Positions 1 through 7,723 of a DNA stretch of 23,820 bases are shown here, one piece after another (within the stretch, counting starts at the first letter, position 1; the number at the start of each line of letters is the position of its first letter). The notes below the pieces were generated by a model, which did no database searches, had not been told where the DNA came from, and was given only the letters and a program-made list of their open reading frames with translations. Origin of the DNA: DATLGB01 sp035540675 (GTDB lineage Bacteria > Actinomycetota > Thermoleophilia > Solirubrobacterales > Solirubrobacteraceae); NCBI GenBank assembly GCA_035540675.1, contig DATLGB010000028.1, positions 1 to 23,820 of the forward strand, in the 5' to 3' direction. A program made the translations under genes and the position numbers.

Positions 1-131
1 GAGGAGGGCCGGCGGTGGTCTGCGCGCCTTCGCTGCCGGGCGAGGAGGGGGAGGAGACCCGGCGGCGTGTGCTGATGGACCGTAGATTGGCGTACGCGGA
101 ACCCCCGCACATCGGGGAGCACCCCGAAGCT

Positions 132-158
132 GCACCCCAAGATCCCGGTTGGGGGTGC
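132..158 (-). terminator. Candidate hairpin terminator after the LAL regulator
   Basis: Inverted repeat GCACCCCAA (132-140) / TTGGGGGTGC (149-158), one bulged G, 8-nt loop, starting two bases beyond the stop codon of the minus-strand regulator. No U-tract follows, so intrinsic termination is uncertain. The first 160 bases hold other short GC hairpins (around 106-126) but no gene I can support. Confidence 0.4.
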
Positions 159-159
159 G

Positions 160-2967
160 TCAGGCGGCGGCGGGCTCGGGCTGCGCGACGCCGAGCGCGT
201 CCGGCAGCTGCGCGCGCGAGCGGATGCCCAGCTTGGCGTAGGTGTGGCCGAGGTGGACCTCGACCGTCTTGAGCGTGACGAACAGGGTCTCGGCGATCTC
301 GCGGTTGGTCAGGCCGGATGCGGCGAGATCCGCGATCCGCCGCTCGCTCGGCGTCAGCGATGCCACGCCGCTGAGCAGATCCCGGCGCGGCTGCGCGCCG
401 GCCGCCGCCAGCTCGGCCCGGGCAGACCGGGCGAGCCGCGTCGACTCCACGCGCGCCGCCAGGTCGAGCGCCTGCCGCAGCGGCTCGCGGGCGTCGCGAC
501 GGTGGCCGCGGCGGCGCAGCAGCGCGCCGAGGTCGTGCAGCGCCCAGCCGCGGAGCACGTGCTTGGCCGTGCCGTCGAGGATCTCCGCCGCCTCGCGCAG
601 CACCGCGATGGCGTCGTCGTCGTCGAGCAGCAGGGCGTGCACGCGCTGGACCGCGCCGAGCGCCCCCGCCGTGCCGGCATGGCGCGCGCGGGCAAGATCG
701 GCGGTGACCAGCTCGAGCGCCTCGTCACGGTCGCCGCGCGTGGCGAGCAGCGTGGCCAGCCGCAGCCGCGCCTCGGTGACGTAGGGGGCCTGCCAGCCGC
801 GCCCGTCCGCGAGCGCGACGACGTGGCGGAAGTCGGCCTCGGCGCCGCCGCTGTCGCGGCGGTAGTGGCGCACGAGGCCGCGCGCCGACACCAGGAACGG
901 CTCCGCGATCGTGTCCTCGAGCCCGTCCGTCGGCTCGCCGAGGATCGCCGCCGCCTCGTCGACCTGATCGAGCTGGAGCAGCGCCTCGGCGGCGACGGCG
1001 GCCAGCGACCAGATCGCCATCGGCAACCCGACCTGCCGCGCCTGCTCGAGGCCGGTGCGGGCGTGCGCGGCACCCGTCGCGATCGACCCGAAGTCGAGGT
1101 GCCAGTACGCCCACGCGTGGTCGACGAAGAACGAGGCCGACCGGATGCCCTGCGCGCGCACCAGCGCCTCCCCCTCGGCGATCATGCGCCGGGCGCGCTC
1201 GGCGTCTTCCGCGTAGCGCACGGCGTGGACCAGCAGGTTCCACGTCGAGCTGCCAGGGCCGACGTGGCGCAGCAGGTCGCCGCCGGCCAGCGCCCGCTCG
1301 ACCAGCCCCAGCGTCTCGCCGACCGGCGCGCCGGAGTAGCCCGACTGCATCGCCAGGTGCGCGAGCAGCACCGGCGACGGGTCGGGCCGGCTGCGCGCCT
1401 CCTCCAGGAAGCGACGGCGGCGGTCGCTGAGCGCGCGGTGGAAGACGCTGGCCTCCAGCGCCAGCGCCTCGACGCGCAGCCGCAGCGAGGAGTCGCCCAC
1501 GGTCTCGAGGGCGCCCTCGAAGTCGTCGAGCGCGGCCACCGGGTCGCTGTGCACGAGGTGCGTGCCACGCGCCACGCGCGCGCGCACGAGGTCGTCGCCC
1601 GACAGCCCGCGCTCGATCGCCTCCTCGATGCGCGCCAGCGCCTCCGGCGCGCCGGCGCGGACCTCCATCTCCCCCAGTTCGAGCAGCAGCTTCGGCCGCA
1701 GCGCCACGGGCGGCGGTTCGTCGAGCGCCCGGCGCAGGTACTCGGCCGCCGTCTGCGGCGCCCCCTCGGCGGCCGCGGTGCGGGCGGCCGCGCGCAGGCA
1801 GTCCACCGCATCCTCGTCGCCCACCGCCTCGGCGGCGAGCAGGTGCACGGCGACCTCCGCCGGGCGGGCGCCGCGCGTGCGCAGGCGCTGCGCGAGCCGC
1901 CGGTGCATGCGCAGGCGGTCCGCCGTCGGCGTCGAAGCCTCGACCGCCGTCCGCACCAGCGGGTGCAGGAACGTCCAGCCGCCCGCCTGCAGGATCCCGA
2001 CCGCGGCGAGCTGGTCGAGCGCCGAGCGGGTCGCGCCGGCGCCGAGGCCGGCGAGCGCCGCGACGTCGTCGAACGTGGCGCGCTCGCCGGCGACGGCCGC
2101 GGTGCGGGCGACGCCGCGCGCCTCGTGCCCCAGCGACCGCAGGCGCCGGTCGACCGCGGGCGCGACGCCGCGTGCCGCCAGCATCGCGAGCGCCGGTGCG
2201 TCCTCGGCGCCGCCGCGCAGGCCGAGCGCGGCCGCCTCGCGCGCGACGATGGTCAGCAGCAGCGGGTTCCCGCCGGTCGCCTCGAGCGCCGCGTCCGCGA
2301 AGGCCGGGTCCGGCGCCGCGTCGAGCCCATCGGCGAGCAGCGCCCCCGCCGCCTCCGCGCTGAGCGCGCGCGGGCGCAGCCGGCGCGCGAACGGTCCGGC
2401 GCCGATCTCGTCGATCAGCAGGGCGTGCGCCCCCGGTTCGGCCGGCCGGACGCTCGCCACCAGGCCGGCGCGCAGGCCTTCGAGCCGCCGGCCGAGGTAC
2501 TCGAGCGCCCGCAGCGACGACGAGTCCGCCCAGTGCAGGTCGTCGACCACCAGCAGCACCGGCTGCTCCTCGGCCAGGTTGACCAGGAACCAGTAGAGCC
2601 CGTGCAGGACCGCGTACTCGGGCTCGTCGCAGCACGCGCTCGAGGGCTCGAAGACGGTCTCGGCGTGGGCCGCGGCGCCGGCCAGCAGCCGGGCGCGCCG
2701 CTCCTCGTCGGCGCCCGCCAGCACCGGCTCGAGCAGCTGGTGGACGACGCCGAACGCGAACTGGCGGTCGAGCTCGCTCGCGCGCGCGGCGGCCACGAGC
2801 GCGCCGGCCGCCTCGCCGGCGTCGCGCGCGGTCTGCAGCAGCGCCGTCTTGCCGATCCCGGCCGGCCCCTCGACGAGCACGATCCGGCCCTGACCGGCGG
2901 TGGAGTCGGTGGCGAGGCGCCGGATCTCAGCGATCTCGGCGTCGCGTTCGAGCAGCGTCGAGGCCAC
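160..2967 (-). CDS. LAL-family ATPase / LuxR-type transcriptional regulator
   Basis: A 935-aa regulator of the large ATP-binding LuxR (LAL/MalT-like) family. The N-terminus carries an AAA/NACHT-type ATPase: Walker A GPAGIGKT at residues 34-41 and Walker B LLVVDDLHWAD at about 138-148. The middle (about 350-850) is Ala/Leu/Arg-rich and helical, resembling TPR-type sensor regions. The C-terminus (about 870-925) is a LuxR/FixJ helix-turn-helix with LTPSERRIADLAASGLTNRE and KTVEVHL. Family members bind ATP and an inducer and activate transcription; the inducer cannot be read here. The start is GTG at 2967, supported by the ATPase beginning a few residues in and by a promoter just upstream. Length is typical. 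It is the 3'-most gene of the minus-strand group, with VOC and SDR genes upstream, but has its own promoter. Family assignment is firm; the target is unknown. Confidence 0.93.
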   Translation of the reverse strand: MASTLLERDAEIAEIRRLATDSTAGQGRIVLVEGPAGIGKTALLQTARDAGEAAGALVAAARASELDRQFAFGVVHQLLEPVLAGADEERRARLLAGAAAHAETVFEPSSACCDEPEYAVLHGLYWFLVNLAEEQPVLLVVDDLHWADSSSLRALEYLGRRLEGLRAGLVASVRPAEPGAHALLIDEIGAGPFARRLRPRALSAEAAGALLADGLDAAPDPAFADAALEATGGNPLLLTIVAREAAALGLRGGAEDAPALAMLAARGVAPAVDRRLRSLGHEARGVARTAAVAGERATFDDVAALAGLGAGATRSALDQLAAVGILQAGGWTFLHPLVRTAVEASTPTADRLRMHRRLAQRLRTRGARPAEVAVHLLAAEAVGDEDAVDCLRAAARTAAAEGAPQTAAEYLRRALDEPPPVALRPKLLLELGEMEVRAGAPEALARIEEAIERGLSGDDLVRARVARGTHLVHSDPVAALDDFEGALETVGDSSLRLRVEALALEASVFHRALSDRRRRFLEEARSRPDPSPVLLAHLAMQSGYSGAPVGETLGLVERALAGGDLLRHVGPGSSTWNLLVHAVRYAEDAERARRMIAEGEALVRAQGIRSASFFVDHAWAYWHLDFGSIATGAAHARTGLEQARQVGLPMAIWSLAAVAAEALLQLDQVDEAAAILGEPTDGLEDTIAEPFLVSARGLVRHYRRDSGGAEADFRHVVALADGRGWQAPYVTEARLRLATLLATRGDRDEALELVTADLARARHAGTAGALGAVQRVHALLLDDDDAIAVLREAAEILDGTAKHVLRGWALHDLGALLRRRGHRRDAREPLRQALDLAARVESTRLARSARAELAAAGAQPRRDLLSGVASLTPSERRIADLAASGLTNREIAETLFVTLKTVEVHLGHTYAKLGIRSRAQLPDALGVAQPEPAAA

Positions 2968-2976
2968 GGCCCGGCG

Positions 2977-3004
2977 AGCATATCCGCGCCAGATCCAGGG
3001 TCAA
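2977..3004 (-). promoter_or_regulatory. Promoter of the LAL regulator, near-leaderless
   Basis: Minus strand: -35 TTGACC (2999-3004), 16-nt spacer, -10 TATGCT (2977-2982), then 9 nt to the GTG start at 2967. Transcription beginning about 7 nt after the -10 would leave a 0-3 nt leader. No Shine-Dalgarno is needed or seen. It lies in the 44-bp gap after the VOC gene, so the regulator need not depend on upstream transcription. Confidence 0.55.
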
Positions 3005-3011
3005 CCCGGTG

Positions 3012-3737
3012 TCAGCGGGGGCCGTGGTCGACCAGCTCGACGTTGTGGCCGTCGGGGTCGAGCACGTACGCCGCGTAGTAGCCGGCGTGGTACTCCGGCC
3101 GCTCGCCCGGGGGTCCGTGGTCGCGGTGGCCGGCGGCGACGGCGGCGGCGTGGAAGGCCCGCACGGCGTCGCGCGGCGCGGGCAGCGCGAGGTGCGCGTG
3201 CCGCGTCGGCTCGCCGCCGACGAGCGAGAACGAGCCGCTCGAGCCGCGGACCTGAACGTGCGCCGATCCGAGCTCGCGGACCTCGACGCCCGCATGAGGT
3301 GCCAGCGTCTCGTAGAACGCGCGGGCGGCGGCGACGTCGGCCACGCGGATCCACAGGTGGTCGATCACGCCGCCGCGGCGCAGCGCGCCGTGGTGGACGG
3401 CCTCGATGCTGTTGCCGCCGGGGTCGCGCAGAAAGGCGCCGTAGTAGTCCTCGCGGTACTGCGGCCGCGGGCCCGGCGCGCCGTCGTCGCGCAGCCCGGC
3501 GGCGAGCCCGGCGCGCCAGAACGCGTCGACGTGGTCGCGCGTCGGCGCGACGAGGCCCACGTGCAGCCGGCGCGTGGAGGGATGCTCGTCGTCCGCCTGC
3601 ACGAGCCCGAAGTCGCCCCACTCGACCATGTCCACCCCGTCGTGGGTCGGCTCCGCGCCGAGCGTGCGCAGCAGGTGCTCATAGAGCGGCTGCGTCGCGG
3701 CGCGGTCGCCGACGCGGATCGTGACGTGGTCGAACAA
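3012..3737 (-). CDS. Two-domain VOC (glyoxalase/bleomycin-resistance fold) protein
   Basis: A 241-aa protein made of two vicinal-oxygen-chelate domains: residues 1-117, starting MFDHVTIRVGDRAA and ending FLRDPGGNSIEAVHH, and about 123-241, starting VIDHLWIRVADVAAARAFYE and ending VLDPDGHNVELVDH. VOC proteins chelate a divalent metal with His/Glu; here His in DHV/DHL and Glu in IEAV/VELV are the likely ligands. Substrate is unknown; relatives include glyoxalases, ring-cleaving dioxygenases and resistance proteins. The start is TTG at 3737, chosen because FDHVTIRV is the usual N-terminus; no good ribosome site precedes it. The first 373 nt overlap, in another frame, the open frame of the upstream SDR gene, which is abnormal (see findings). 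An in-frame TGA lies upstream near 3787. Confidence 0.85.
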   Translation of the reverse strand: MFDHVTIRVGDRAATQPLYEHLLRTLGAEPTHDGVDMVEWGDFGLVQADDEHPSTRRLHVGLVAPTRDHVDAFWRAGLAAGLRDDGAPGPRPQYREDYYGAFLRDPGGNSIEAVHHGALRRGGVIDHLWIRVADVAAARAFYETLAPHAGVEVRELGSAHVQVRGSSGSFSLVGGEPTRHAHLALPAPRDAVRAFHAAAVAAGHRDHGPPGERPEYHAGYYAAYVLDPDGHNVELVDHGPR

Positions 3738-4648
3738 GGGCGCGGCAGTCGGTCGTGTGGTGGCAAGGCCGGAGCGACGGCCAGCTCACGCTCGAAGTAG
3801 CCGCTCCAATCGGGGCGGCGGCCGTCGATGTCGCTGAAACCGTACTCCCGCGCAAGCTCGCCGCTCGACAGCGCGCGCCCGGAGAAGCGGGCCACCTCGG
3901 GATCCGCGGCCAGCGCCGCGACCGCGCGGCCGACGTAGCGCGGCGTCTCGGACTGCGCGAAGTGGGGATCGCGCGCGATCGCGTCGCGCCAGCGGTCGGC
4001 GGTCACGCCGAAGTGGTCGAGCACCGCCTCCGAGCGCAGGAAGCCCGGCGTCACCGCCACCGCCGTCACCCCGTGCCCGCGCAGCTCGTGGGCCTGCGCG
4101 AGCGCGAGCCGGATCGCCGCCGCCTTGGCCAGGTCGTAGAACAGCGAGCCGCGGTAGCGCTCGCTCTCGCCGTCGGTCATCTCGACCACCAGCCCGCGGC
4201 CGCGCCGGACCATCAGCGGCACGGCGTGCCAGCTCGTGATCACGTGGGTCTCGACCGCCTGGCGGTGCAGCCGCAGGCCGTCGTCGAGGTCGTGCTCCCA
4301 GAACGAGGCGTCCCAGTTCGTCAGCGGGTCGCCGCCCCAGATGTCGTTGACGAGCACGTCGAGCCGCCCGCCCTGCTCGTGCGCGATCCGCTCCACGAGC
4401 GCACGCACCTGGGCCGGGTCGGCGTGGTCGACCGGCACCGCGATGCCGCGTCCGCCCGCGGCGTCCACGAGCTCGGCCGTCTCCTCGATCGTCTCCGGGC
4501 GGTCCATGGGCGACCGGCGCGCGCGGGTCGTGCGCCCGGTGCAGTAGACGGTGGCGCCCGCCGCGCCCAGCTCGACCGCGATGCCGCGACCGGCGCCGCG
4601 GGTCGCGCCCGCCACCAGAGCGACCGTTTCGTTCGATGCGTTGCTCAT
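3365..4648 (-). CDS. SDR-family NAD(P)-dependent oxidoreductase with runaway 3' frame
   Basis: A short-chain dehydrogenase. It has the nucleotide-binding GATRGAGRG motif (residues 14-22), the LVNDIWGGD segment (about 99-107) and catalytic YDLAK (Tyr171, Lys175). The recognisable family ends at about residue 286 (RRPDWSGYFER, near nt 3790), near the normal SDR length of about 290. The frame then has no stop until 3365, adding about 140 residues that read the VOC gene out of frame. This tail is not protein-like, so either a stop was lost by an indel near 3785 or the true end differs from what is shown. Start ATG 4648 is preferred over an in-frame ATG at 4669 because the latter lies between the -35 and -10 of a good promoter. 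Substrate unknown. It is divergent from the sigma factor gene. Confidence 0.8.
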   Translation of the reverse strand: MSNASNETVALVAGATRGAGRGIAVELGAAGATVYCTGRTTRARRSPMDRPETIEETAELVDAAGGRGIAVPVDHADPAQVRALVERIAHEQGGRLDVLVNDIWGGDPLTNWDASFWEHDLDDGLRLHRQAVETHVITSWHAVPLMVRRGRGLVVEMTDGESERYRGSLFYDLAKAAAIRLALAQAHELRGHGVTAVAVTPGFLRSEAVLDHFGVTADRWRDAIARDPHFAQSETPRYVGRAVAALAADPEVARFSGRALSSGELAREYGFSDIDGRRPDWSGYFERELAVAPALPPHDRLPRPCSTTSRSASATAPRRSRSMSTCCARSARSRPTTGWTWSSGATSGSCRRTTSIPPRAGCTWASSRRRATTSTRSGAPGSPPGCATTARRARGRSTARTTTAPFCATPAATASRPSTTARCAAAA

Positions 4649-4655
4649 GCCGCGT

Positions 4656-4684
4656 ATGTAAACGGTCATTTGTTTATGTGTCAA
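4656..4684 (-). promoter_or_regulatory. Promoter and operator-like inverted repeat of the SDR gene
   Basis: Minus strand: perfect -35 TTGACA (4679-4684), 17-nt spacer, -10 TTACAT (4656-4661), then 7 nt to ATG 4648, predicting a leaderless mRNA. The plus strand carries an imperfect inverted repeat ATGTAAAC-8 nt-GTTTATGT (4656-4679, 6 of 8 pairs) spanning spacer and -10, a typical repressor position. This AT-rich island stands out in the GC-rich surroundings. Confidence 0.6.
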
Positions 4685-4782
4685 GCCGCTCGTGTGTGGC
4701 TTCCCCCAGGGCGATTGTCTCGGGTCGTCCTTGGGGTGGGCTCCCGATGCGGCCGGGGTCGTGGCGCCGGACACTCCCGGCC

Positions 4783-5367
4783 ATGGCGCAGACGACCCCG
4801 ATCCCCCACGACGACGACGCGGACGAGCGGCTCGTGGCGCGCCTGCGCGCCGGCGACCCGGCGGCGTTCGAGAGCATCCACGCCCGCTACCGCCGGCCGC
4901 TGGTCGAGTACGCGGCGCGCCGGCTCGGCGTCCGCCGGCAGGACGCGGAGGACATCGTCCAGGAGGCGTTCGCGAGCGCGTACCGGGCGCTGATCGCCGG
5001 CGACGGCGACGTGCTCCTGCGCCCCTGGCTGTACCGGATCGTCCACAACCGGGTGGTCGACGAGCTGCGGCGGCCACTCGTCGCGATCCCCGTCGACGAG
5101 ATCCCGAGCCGCGGCGGCGCGCCGGACGTGCTCGAGACCGCCGCCGCCCGCGAGGAGCTCGCGGCGGTGGTCGGCGACATCGCCGCCCTGCCGGCGCGGC
5201 AGCGGTCGGTGCTCGTCGGTCAGCGTCTGGCCGACGAGCCGCACGAGGTGCTGGCGGCGCGCATGGGCACGAGCGTGGGCGCGACGAAGAACCTGCTCAA
5301 CCGCGCGCGCATGTCGCTGCACGAGGCCCGGCGCGCCCGGCGCGCCCCCTGCGCCGCCGCCGCCTGA
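4783..5367 (+). CDS. Sigma-70 family (ECF-like) RNA polymerase sigma factor
   Basis: A 194-aa two-domain sigma factor. Region 2 (about residues 15-90) includes GDPAAFESIHARYRRPL, the DAEDIVQEAFASAYRAL segment and PWLYRIVHNRVVDELRR, the core-binding and -10 recognition helices. Region 4 (about 130-185) includes LPARQRSVLVGQRLAD and MGTSVGATKNLLNRARMSL, the -35-recognising helix-turn-helix. It would redirect RNA polymerase to a small regulon. ATG 4783 is chosen because the frame upstream is not sigma-like; no Shine-Dalgarno is visible, and GACACT sits 7 nt before the ATG, compatible with a leaderless start. No anti-sigma gene is adjacent: the SDR gene is divergent, and the next gene converges with 3 nt between stops. 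Such unpaired ECFs may be controlled by other means. The target is unknown. Confidence 0.88.
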   Translation: MAQTTPIPHDDDADERLVARLRAGDPAAFESIHARYRRPLVEYAARRLGVRRQDAEDIVQEAFASAYRALIAGDGDVLLRPWLYRIVHNRVVDELRRPLVAIPVDEIPSRGGAPDVLETAAAREELAAVVGDIAALPARQRSVLVGQRLADEPHEVLAARMGTSVGATKNLLNRARMSLHEARRARRAPCAAAA

Positions 5368-5370
5368 CCC

Positions 5371-6135
5371 TCAGCCGCGATAGCCCAGCGCTGGCGGGTA
5401 CGGCGCCCGCGCCAGCAGCCCGGCGGCGGCCTCGGCGAGCGCCGCCATGGCGACGCCCAGCGACCCCGGTCCCACCGACACGCGCCGGACGCCGAGGCGC
5501 TCGAGCTCCTCCAGCGGCGGCGAGGCCGGCGTGACGAGCACGCTGATCGGCCCGATCGCGTCGACCAGCCGCGCGATCTCGTCGCGCGCCGTCACGCCGG
5601 GCACGAACACGCATTGCGCCCCCGCGGCGACGAACGCCTGGCCGCGCTCGGCGGCGATGTCGAAGGCGTCGGGTCGGCCCAGCAGGTACGGGTCCGTGCG
5701 GGCGTTGACGACGAGGCCGGCGTCCACCGCGGCCGCCACGCGGGCGACCGCGTCGTCGCGCGGGCGCAGCGCGCCGTCGACGCCGTCCTCGATGTTGCAG
5801 CCGGCGGCGCCGGCCGCCGCCGCCGCGCGCATCGTCTCGCCCACGTCGGCCGGCGTCGCACCGTAGCCGCGCTCGAGGTCGGCGCTGACCGGGATCTCGA
5901 CGGCGGCGGCGACGCGCGCGACCGCGGCGAGCATGTCCTCGCGCGAGAGCCGCTCGCCGTCGCGGGCGCCGAGGGCGGCGGCGACCGACCAGCTCGCGGT
6001 CGCGACGGCGCGGCAGCCGGGCTGCGCGGCGACGACCCGCGCGCTGACGGCGTCCCAGACGTTGACGAGCACGAGCAGCTCCGGCGCCTCGTGCAGGCGC
6101 CGCAGCTCCTCGGCGTGGTGCGAGGCGGTGGGCAT
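5371..6135 (-). CDS. Isocitrate lyase / phosphoenolpyruvate mutase family protein
   Basis: A 254-aa TIM-barrel protein of the ICL/PEP mutase superfamily. It shows LVNVWDAVSARVV near residue 24, the metal-site region PVSADLERGYG (about 81-91), GCNIEDG (about 111-117) and VVNARTDPYL. It lacks the KKCGH signature of true isocitrate lyases, so it is closer to PEP mutase, carboxyPEP mutase or oxaloacetate/methylisocitrate-type lyases acting on C-C or P-C bonds of 2-oxo acids. The exact reaction cannot be assigned. ATG 6135 (MPTASHHAEELRRLHEAPEL) fits the family N-terminus better than the in-frame ATG at 6219, which would add 28 unlike residues. It converges with the sigma gene and is divergent from the 93-aa gene at 6231. 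Confidence 0.88.
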   Translation of the reverse strand: MPTASHHAEELRRLHEAPELLVLVNVWDAVSARVVAAQPGCRAVATASWSVAAALGARDGERLSREDMLAAVARVAAAVEIPVSADLERGYGATPADVGETMRAAAAAGAAGCNIEDGVDGALRPRDDAVARVAAAVDAGLVVNARTDPYLLGRPDAFDIAAERGQAFVAAGAQCVFVPGVTARDEIARLVDAIGPISVLVTPASPPLEELERLGVRRVSVGPGSLGVAMAALAEAAAGLLARAPYPPALGYRG

Positions 6136-6230
6136 GGCGACAGCATTGCGCACGCCCACCGGCGGCGGGCGGGATGCCGCCGTGCCGACCCGGGTAACGG
6201 AGTAGCGGAACCCGATCACAGAGGAGCGAC

Positions 6231-6512
6231 ATGGCCAGCCAGTCGAGAACGACCACCGACCACGACGAGATCCGCCGCTGGGTGGAGGAGCACGACGGCA
6301 AGCCCGCCTCCGTCCGCGGGACCGAGCGCGGCGGCGACAACGCCGGGATCCTGCGGATCGACTTCCCGGGCGGCGCCGGCGAGGATCAGCTCGAGCACAT
6401 CTCGTGGGACGAGTGGTTCGAGAAGTTCGACGAGTCCAAGCTCGCCTTCCTCTACCAGGAGGAGAAGGCCTCCGGCGAGGACAGCACCTTCTTCAAGCTC
6501 GTCAGCCGCTGA
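6231..6512 (+). CDS. Small conserved hypothetical protein, 93 aa
   Basis: A 93-aa acidic soluble protein beginning with a TTDHDEIRRWVEEHDGKPAS segment, then GILRIDFPGG, the motif ISWDEWFEKFDES, and LAFLYQEE followed by FFKLVSR at the end. I recognise this as a widespread small bacterial family, often of unknown function and sometimes mislabelled in databases as a glucan-branching enzyme; nothing here supports an enzymatic role. A strong Shine-Dalgarno (GAGGAG) lies 5 nt before the ATG, fixing the start. No signal peptide or membrane segment. It stands alone, 79 nt before the truncated decarboxylase gene, possibly in one transcript. Confidence 0.85.
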   Translation: MASQSRTTTDHDEIRRWVEEHDGKPASVRGTERGGDNAGILRIDFPGGAGEDQLEHISWDEWFEKFDESKLAFLYQEEKASGEDSTFFKLVSR

Positions 6513-6591
6513 CGAGGGATTGGCGGGCCGCGCGCTCGCTGCGTCGCCCGCGGCGGGACCTCCGGCGCCACGCACCGTTCAGGGACGCATC

Positions 6592-6888
6592 ATGTCCCTC
6601 CGCATCGACCTCCGCGAGCATGCGGCTCGCCAGTGCGCGGCGATGACGCGCCTGGACGCGAGCGTGGAGCTCGACCCGGCACTCTCCGAGCTGGTGAAGG
6701 TCCGCGCATCGCAGATCAACGGCTGTGCCTTCTGCATCGACATGCACTGGAAGGACGCACGCGCCGCCGGCGAGAGTGAGGCGCGGCTGTACTCGCTGAG
6801 CGCGTGGCGCGAGAGCCCGCTCTACGACGATCGCGAGCGGGCGGCGCTGGCGCTCGCCGTCGCGAGCCGCCTCGAGCCCGGCACCTGA
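6592..6888 (+). pseudogene. AhpD-like / carboxymuconolactone decarboxylase protein, 3'-truncated
   Basis: A 98-aa reading frame matching the N-terminal two thirds of alkylhydroperoxidase AhpD-like proteins. It carries LVKVRASQINGCAFCIDMH with the CxxCxxxH redox site (Cys45, Cys48, His52), then LYSLSAWRESPLYDDRERAA. Family members are usually about 145-155 aa and continue with another helical hairpin of some 50 residues; here homology stops near nt 6860 and the frame ends with SRLEPGT. The missing helices help form the oligomer, so the product is probably not functional, though it has a start and a weak ribosome site (AGGGA, 6581-6585). The break faces the broken end of a convergent protease gene, which points to one deletion or rearrangement. 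Confidence 0.7.
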
Positions 6889-6969
6889 CGCCCCGCAGCC
6901 TGGCGAACGTCCCGGAGCCCGTGCTCCAGCACGGCGATCCGGACGCTCGGCGGGTGAGGAGCGTGAAGA

Positions 6970-7601
6970 ACTTCACGTCGAAGTGGATGACCGTGCCGTC
7001 GAGGTAGTCGTAGTTGCCGGCGACGACGCTCGGGTAGTAGGCCCAGCCGAGGAAGCCGCCGCCGCTGTTGGAGTAGACGTTCAGCGTCCTCGCGTCGCCG
7101 CGTCGCAGTGCGGGCTTGGCTTCCGCCTCGGCGCCGAACGTGTCCATCGCGAACCATTCGGCGTTGATCGTGCGCGTGATGCCGGCGAGCCGGAACCGGA
7201 AGCCCGTGTCGGCGCCGCCGTACCCCCCGGCGAACGCGCGGTTGAGGACGTCGATCTGCCGCGCGATCTGGTCGTCGGGAGACCCAGCCGTCGCGCGGGC
7301 TCCTGCTCGCGGCGATGACGTGGAACCAGACGTGGATGGTCGCGCCGAAGTCCGAGCCGACGCGCGGCTCCTGACCGGCCGGGATGGTCGGATCGCCCGA
7401 CAGCGCCCGGGTGTCCTTCTCGCGCGCGAAGCCGTCGCCGCCGCGGGCGGTCGACGTGGCGCCAGCCAGTCCTCCGAGGCCGCCTGACTCGCCCCCCGGC
7501 GAGGCAGGCGAGGGCTCCCGCGGCGGAGTCCGATGCCGCCGCCGGCGCGGCCAGCGCCGCCGCGAGCGCGGCGACGAGCGCGATGTGTGCGATTCCCTCA
7601 T
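6970..7601 (-). pseudogene. Secreted M43/pappalysin-like metalloprotease remnant, multiply frameshifted
   Basis: Three minus-strand frames in succession match one secreted zinc-metalloprotease of the M43 type. First comes a signal-peptide-like stretch IAHIALVAALAAALAAPAAA (about 7584-7525). Then, in another frame, GDGFAREKDTRALSGDPTIP followed by FGATIHVWFHVIAA (about 7440-7300). Then, in a third frame, PDDQIARQIDVLNRAFAGG, later TLNVYSNSGGGFLGWAYYP and YLDGTVIHFD (about 7280-6975). Shifts fall near 7590, 7490 and 7280. Homology ends at about 6975, just before the expected HExxHxxGH zinc site, which is absent. It cannot encode an active protease. The sequence from 6889 to 6969 resembles neither gene; 7602-7723 holds no gene I can see. 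Confidence 0.72.
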
Positions 7602-7723
7602 GACCCTCCCGATGGTGCGCTTTGCGCGACCGCACTGCGGCGGCGAGCCGATCGCCAGCCTGCGCGGGGGCCGCGCGGGTACCGTACGGCGCCGCCCGCC
7701 CGGCCTCTCCCCGAGAAGGAACC

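Noticed and set aside
1..160. Plus-strand 85-aa frame at the left edge
   Set aside because: Arg-rich, no ribosome site, and overlaps the 3' end of the LAL gene; a composition artefact.
244..3078. 944-aa plus-strand open frame opposite the LAL regulator
   Set aside because: Arg/Gly/Ala-rich, low-complexity translation with no domain; the minus strand has a full ATPase and LuxR domain. Long antisense frames are expected at this GC content.
4636..4783. Longer sigma factor start at 4636
   Set aside because: The extra 49 residues overlap the SDR promoter and start, and do not look like sigma region 1 or 2.
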